From: Clostridia bacterium
Lineage (GTDB): Bacteria > Bacillota_A > Clostridia > Christensenellales > Aristaeellaceae
Length of the DNA stretch: 64,000 nucleotides
NCBI GenBank assembly: GCA_017938645.1
Contig: JAGBBE010000009.1
Span: 1-64,000, forward strand
Direction of reading: 5' to 3'
Part shown: in pieces, positions 60,424 through 64,000 of the stretch
Layout of the letters: each line of letters opens with the position of its first letter
How positions within the stretch are numbered: the stretch's first letter is position 1
Notes under the pieces: generated by a model
Told to the model about the DNA's origin: nothing
Database searches by the model: none
What the model saw: the letters and a program-made list of their open reading frames with translations, nothing else
Made by a program: the position numbers and the translations under genes

Positions 60424-61736
60424 CCCAAAACCTCAATGATTACTTCGCGCATTTTTTCGCTGGCAACGGCACGATGGCTCACGGCGTTCTTTTCCTTTTC
60501 GGTCATCTCGCCAAATGTCTTGCCGGTATGATACTTGAACAGCGGATCATAGCCGAAGCCGCCCTGACCGGCGCGCTCATACAGCAGTTCTCCAACACAC
60601 TCACCGCGCACCACACGGGTTTCCTCACCCGGAAGCGCAAGCGCCATGGCGCACACAAAGCGGCAGGTACGGTTGGTTTCGTTTTCCATGTTTTTCAGAA
60701 GCAGATCGTTGTTGGCGTTGTCATCGCCGTGATCACCGGCATAGCGGGCACTGTATACGCCAGGTGCTCCGTCCAGAGCATCCACGCTCAGACCGCTGTC
60801 GTCCGCCAGCGCCGGAAGTCCGGTTACATTGGCAACTGCCTCGGCCTTGATGGCGGAGTTGGCCTCGAAGGTATCGCCGTCTTCCACGATATCTCCCTTG
60901 AAACCAGCGTCCTTCATGCTGACCAGTTCAACCATGCCGCCGAAAATCTCGCCCAGTTCCTTGAGCTTGTGCGCGTTTCCGGTGGCAACCACGATGCGCT
61001 TGGGAGGCAGAAGCCATTCGCCCTGGCCCTCGAGCGCCTTGCGCTGGGCGCGCATCAGACTGCGAACGCCGGCACGGCCCATATCAAGAATGCTGTTAAG
61101 CTCAATGTTGGTAAAAGCACGACCCTCGCCGGTGCCCTGCAGTTCGATGAACTCGCCGCGCTGGTTCATCACGAGGTTCATGTCGGTCTGGGCATTGCTG
61201 TCCTCGACATAGCACAGATCCAGCATCGGCTGGTCATCCACAATACCGGCAGACACGGCCGCCACCTGGCCGATGATGGGATTCTCTTCGATCAGGCCGT
61301 TCTGCATGAGCTTGTTGACTGCCAGAACCAGCGCAACATACGCGCCCGTGATGGAAGCAGTGCGCGTGCCGCCGTCGGCGGTGAGCACGTCGCAGTCAAG
61401 GGTGATGGTACGCTCGCCCAGCTTCTCCATATCAACGGCCTGTCGCAGAGAACGGCCGATCAAACGCTGAATCTCCACGCTGCGTCCATCCTTCTTGATG
61501 CCGTCGCGCTGCTTGCGGCGGCCGGTGGAGGCAGGAAGCATGGCGTATTCAGCCGTAACCCATCCGCGGCCGGTGTTGCGCAGGAACGGAGGAACACCTT
61601 CCTCCACGCTGGCGGTACAGATCACGCGGGTCTTGCCGGTGGAAATCAGGCAGCTGCCGTCGGCAGTTTCCATAAAATTGGGCACGATGGTACAGGGACG
61701 GGTCTGATTATTTTTGCGCTGGTCAATGCGGGCCAT
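60420..61736 (-). CDS. rph: Fused ribonuclease PH / XTP-dITP pyrophosphatase
   Basis: 438 residues in one uninterrupted frame. Residues 1-240 are RNase PH ([54 protein letters not shown]), which trims tRNA 3' ends with phosphate. Residues 245-438 are RdgB/HAM1 ([57 protein letters not shown]), which clears XTP and dITP. The fusion joins two genes that are usually adjacent. Start after AGGAGG. Confidence 0.94.
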   Translation of the reverse strand: MARIDQRKNNQTRPCTIVPNFMETADGSCLISTGKTRVICTASVEEGVPPFLRNTGRGWVTAEYAMLPASTGRRKQRDGIKKDGRSVEIQRLIGRSLRQAVDMEKLGERTITLDCDVLTADGGTRTASITGAYVALVLAVNKLMQNGLIEENPIIGQVAAVSAGIVDDQPMLDLCYVEDSNAQTDMNLVMNQRGEFIELQGTGEGRAFTNIELNSILDMGRAGVRSLMRAQRKALEGQGEWLLPPKRIVVATGNAHKLKELGEIFGGMVELVSMKDAGFKGDIVEDGDTFEANSAIKAEAVANVTGLPALADDSGLSVDALDGAPGVYSARYAGDHGDDNANNDLLLKNMENETNRTCRFVCAMALALPGEETRVVRGECVGELLYERAGQGGFGYDPLFKYHTGKTFGEMTEKEKNAVSHRAVASEKMREVIIEVLG

Positions 61737-61764
61737 TGTGAACGCCTCCTGAAATCAATTCAAT

Positions 61765-61795
61765 CAAAAAGCCGCCAGCCGTTGTGGCTTGCGGC
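61765..61795 (-). terminator. Terminator of the gerM gene
   Basis: GCCGC-AGCC / GGCT-GCGGC stem (one mismatch) with a 5-base loop, T-run on the minus strand; between gerM and the rph fusion gene. Confidence 0.75.
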
Positions 61796-61853
61796 ATATG
61801 AAAATGATAACAGGTTTGTACCTGAAAGTCCAGCAAAACCTATGGATCCGTTT

Positions 61854-62879
61854 CTAATCCAGCTCCACCACTCCGGGATACTGCGCGGCCACTTCCTCTG
61901 CATCGTTGATGAACGTTTCCGCCGTTTCGGGCTGCATTTCAAGCTTTTGTCCATCTACCTGCACCTCGACCTTTTTCACGCCGGGGAACTGCGCACAGGT
62001 GAAAAGAATCGCCCGGATGGCCTGACGTCCGCCGTCAGTGGCTTCCATGGCCTGCTTGAATTCCCCGGAGAAATTGACGGTAACCACGCCGTTTTTCATG
62101 GTTACGGATTTCACACCGCAGCCCTCCGGCAAAGCGCGCTCAAGACCGCTATCGTCCCTGGGGCCTTTGGCGAGTTCAAGGACGGCGGTGGTCATATCAG
62201 CAGTGCTGAATACGGTACGGGTAACCGGCACAAGAAGCCTGCCCGTCTGCGACGGAAAATACAGCTGCACAAGTCCAGCGTCAGCGGAGAACGTTTCCAC
62301 GCTTTCAAGGTTAAGGTTTCCTCCGCTGAATACGCCGCTCACATCGGTGCCGTAGGTGAGCTTGCTGCGCTTCTGACCGCCGAATTCCAGCGTAACCTCA
62401 TCCACGGTGGAAAAGCAGGTCATGGCGTTGGTGATGGCGTCCACCATCAGCGCTTCCTGCGCAGCGCTGGAGCAGTTGAGGGCCTCCTTGCTCACGTTTA
62501 CATTGGCACGCCCATCCCTGATATCAATTTCGAAGGTCGTTCCTTCGGGAATCACCGTACGAAGGCCCAGTCGCGCAGCTTCCATGTCATTTTTGCTGTC
62601 CTTGACCATCAGGGCAAGCGTTGCCTTGGCGATGCCGTCGGTTTTTTCCACCTGACGCGTCACGGGCACAAGATAACCATCGCCGTCTTCATAGAAAACC
62701 ACGGCTGATACCGTTTCCACCTCAGGATCAGCCATCGTTTCTTCCACGGGAATCAGCGTCTGCTCCACCAGCACCTGCGAGGTGGTCTGCTCGCTGCCTT
62801 TCAGCGCAAGCACCACCACCAGCGCCGCTGCGCACACGATGAGAACCCGTTCAATATCGGCTCGTTTGATCTTTTTCAT
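61854..62879 (-). CDS. gerM: GerM-like lipoprotein/membrane protein with two GerMN domains
   Basis: About 341 residues. Start at ATG 62879 after GAGGAG; a GTG nine bases upstream is in frame. One N-terminal membrane segment (VLIVCAAALVVVLAL), then two GerMN domains (about 55-180: VVFYEDGDGYLVPVTRQVEK ... VNVSKEAL; about 200-330: VQLYFPSQTGRLLVPVTRTV ... VTVNFSGEFKQAM). GerM binds the wall in sporulation (SpoIIIAG/engulfment interface). It lacks the lipobox cysteine of Bacillus GerM, so it is anchored by the membrane helix. Confidence 0.88.
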   Translation of the reverse strand: MKKIKRADIERVLIVCAAALVVVLALKGSEQTTSQVLVEQTLIPVEETMADPEVETVSAVVFYEDGDGYLVPVTRQVEKTDGIAKATLALMVKDSKNDMEAARLGLRTVIPEGTTFEIDIRDGRANVNVSKEALNCSSAAQEALMVDAITNAMTCFSTVDEVTLEFGGQKRSKLTYGTDVSGVFSGGNLNLESVETFSADAGLVQLYFPSQTGRLLVPVTRTVFSTADMTTAVLELAKGPRDDSGLERALPEGCGVKSVTMKNGVVTVNFSGEFKQAMEATDGGRQAIRAILFTCAQFPGVKKVEVQVDGQKLEMQPETAETFINDAEEVAAQYPGVVELD

Positions 62880-62948
62880 CCTTTTCACTCCTCAGCAGTC
62901 GATTGCAATGAAAACATATGTCCCTGAACCCCTGCTCATGCTTGCGCG

Positions 62949-62977
62949 TTGCTCTTTTCTTCGACCTGTGTTATCAT
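62949..62977 (+). promoter_or_regulatory. Promoter of rqcH
   Basis: TTGCTC, 17-base spacer, TATCAT, 33 bases before the ATG at 63010. Confidence 0.5.
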
Positions 62978-63009
62978 CAGAGGGACTTTTCCGAGGAGGA
63001 ATACGATTT

Positions 63010-64000
63010 ATGCCGATGGATGGCTTTACATTATCCTTTATGCAGCGCGAGCTTCATCAGAAGCTGCTTGGTGGCCGTGTTGACAAGGTGAATCAGCCCG
63101 AACGCGACGCGCTGGTTCTTCTGATTCGTTCTGCCGGCGGCAACCACAGGCTGCTTCTGAGCGCCAACGCCAATCAGGCCCGCGCGCAGCTGACTTCGCA
63201 GACCTATGAAAACCCTGCCGAACCGCCCATGTTCTGCATGCTGATGCGCAAGCATCTGATGGGTTCTCGCATTGTGGATATCCGTCAGATTTCGGGCGAC
63301 CGTATTCTCGCCATTGTTTTTGACTGTCTGGATGAAATGGGTTACCATGTGCAGCGCACGCTGTATCTGGAAATCATGGGCCGCCACAGCAACCTGACGC
63401 TGGTCGGTGACGATAGCACCATCATCGACGCCATCCGCCACGTCAATGCCGAGATGAGCCGAGTGCGTACGGTTCTTCCGGGCGGATGCTATCAGCTGCC
63501 GCCTCAGCCGGACAAGCTGACCCCCGAAACGCTCAACGCCGCAAGCCTGAAGGAGCGCCTTTCACAGCTTTCCTGTGCCCTTTCAAAGGGGCTGATGGAA
63601 TGCGTGGCCGGCATGGCGGGCGTGTGCTCGCGAGAGGTCTGCGCGCAGATCGGCGTGGATTCCTCCTGTCCCATCGGCGAACTGAATCTGGACGTTATCG
63701 CACCGAAGCTCGCAGATTTCTATGCAGGCGTTGAGGTCAATCCTGTCACGCTTTATGATGACGCCGGGATGGCCATCGACTTTTTCGCCTTTCCGTATCT
63801 CACCTACACGCCGGGCAATCAGAAGCCTGCGCCCAGCCTGAGCGCCGCCATGGACGCCTATTATCTGGGCCGTGATCTGCGCATGCGCATGCAGCAGAAG
63901 AGCGCCGGTCTGCAAAAGCACGTCAAGAGCGCTCTGGAAAGAACCGAAAAGAAAAAATCCATCATGCTCGACACACTCCGTCAGAGCGACAAAACCGAGC
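63010..64000 (+). CDS. rqcH: Ribosome-quality-control protein RqcH (NFACT family), C-terminus outside window
   Basis: The first 330 residues are present. Start ATG follows GAGGAGG. The NFACT-N domain is evident (MDGFTLSFMQRELHQKLLGG, MFCMLMRKHLMGSRI, LYLEIMGRHSNLTLV), followed by helix-hairpin-helix and the start of the coiled coil (about 290 on: ALERTEKKKSIML). RqcH recruits tRNA-Ala to obstructed 50S subunits and adds alanine tails; older annotations call it fibronectin-binding protein. The right edge of the window cuts it. Confidence 0.93.
   Translation, partial: MPMDGFTLSFMQRELHQKLLGGRVDKVNQPERDALVLLIRSAGGNHRLLLSANANQARAQLTSQTYENPAEPPMFCMLMRKHLMGSRIVDIRQISGDRILAIVFDCLDEMGYHVQRTLYLEIMGRHSNLTLVGDDSTIIDAIRHVNAEMSRVRTVLPGGCYQLPPQPDKLTPETLNAASLKERLSQLSCALSKGLMECVAGMAGVCSREVCAQIGVDSSCPIGELNLDVIAPKLADFYAGVEVNPVTLYDDAGMAIDFFAFPYLTYTPGNQKPAPSLSAAMDAYYLGRDLRMRMQQKSAGLQKHVKSALERTEKKKSIMLDTLRQSDKTE

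Overview
The window is chromosomal DNA from an anaerobic, probably spore-forming member of the Bacillota (class Clostridia by gene content). Pointers are purine-rich Shine-Dalgarno sites before almost every gene, a miaB / YmcA-YlbF-like / mutS / mutL / miaA / ynbB order that resembles Bacillus ymcB-ymcA-mutS-mutL, SpoIID-, SpoIVFA/SpoIVFB-, GerM- and SpoVB-like proteins, a TIGR03960-TIGR03936-rng cluster, Asp23-FakA-RecG, and an [FeFe]-hydrogenase-like regulatory cluster. I cannot name a genus. Most genes lie on the minus strand in tight operons with many 4-base ATGA overlaps.

Layout, left to right. 1-3.6 kb: leftward operon of SPOR protein, DRTGG, anti-sigma-type ATPase, [FeFe]-hydrogenase homologue with ferredoxin clusters, second DRTGG, PHP phosphoesterase (cut by the window edge). 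3.7-7.2 kb: DUF6062 protein, dCMP deaminase, SpoVB/MurJ-type flippase, TrmN6-like methylase. 7.2-12.3 kb: a 1,178-residue SpoIID protein with about nine SH3-like repeats, then SpoIVFB-like (M50) and SpoIVFA-like (M23) proteins. 12.3-24.7 kb: YnbB, MiaA, MutL, MutS, YlbF/YmcA-like, MiaB, RNase G, TIGR03936 and TIGR03960 radical-SAM pair.

24.9-30.3 kb is the accessory region. A tRNA-Ala(CGC) is occupied by a ~5 kb integrated element bounded by a perfect 50-bp duplication of the tRNA 3' part. It carries a 5'-truncated tyrosine integrase, a serine recombinase, ArdC-type antirestriction protein, an XRE repressor facing a divergent promoter whose spacer is a palindromic operator, several very small genes and a truncated WYL regulator. 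Just beyond the right attachment site the same left-end architecture recurs (tRNA-type terminator, arm repeats, last codons of a related integrase), which reads as a relic of a second, tandem integration.

30.3-38.6 kb: glycan and nucleoside catabolism (GH92 mannosidase, LacZ, nucleoside hydrolase, MnmM-like methylase, SGNH hydrolase, NudC). 38.6-44.2 kb: cell-wall binding protein, orphan LytTR regulator, FloA-NfeD pair, two type-4 UDG paralogues. 44.2-51.3 kb: TrmL, RecG, FakA, Asp23-family protein, a Pro/Gln-rich membrane protein and YbaK. 51.3-59.8 kb: ParAB flanked by three VanY-type proteins (one with all zinc ligands lost), HflX with an amino-terminal JAMM-like domain, and an Rrf2-NifS-NifU iron-sulfur operon. 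59.9-64 kb: YfcE-type phosphodiesterase, fused RNase PH/XTP pyrophosphatase, GerM and the start of RqcH.

Most of the window is ordinary housekeeping DNA. The less expected signals are in the tRNA-Ala locus (tandem att remnant, promoter-operator switch, three stem-loops sharing a loop motif), the degenerate VanY paralogue, the JAMM-HflX fusion and the cluster-less UDG paralogue.
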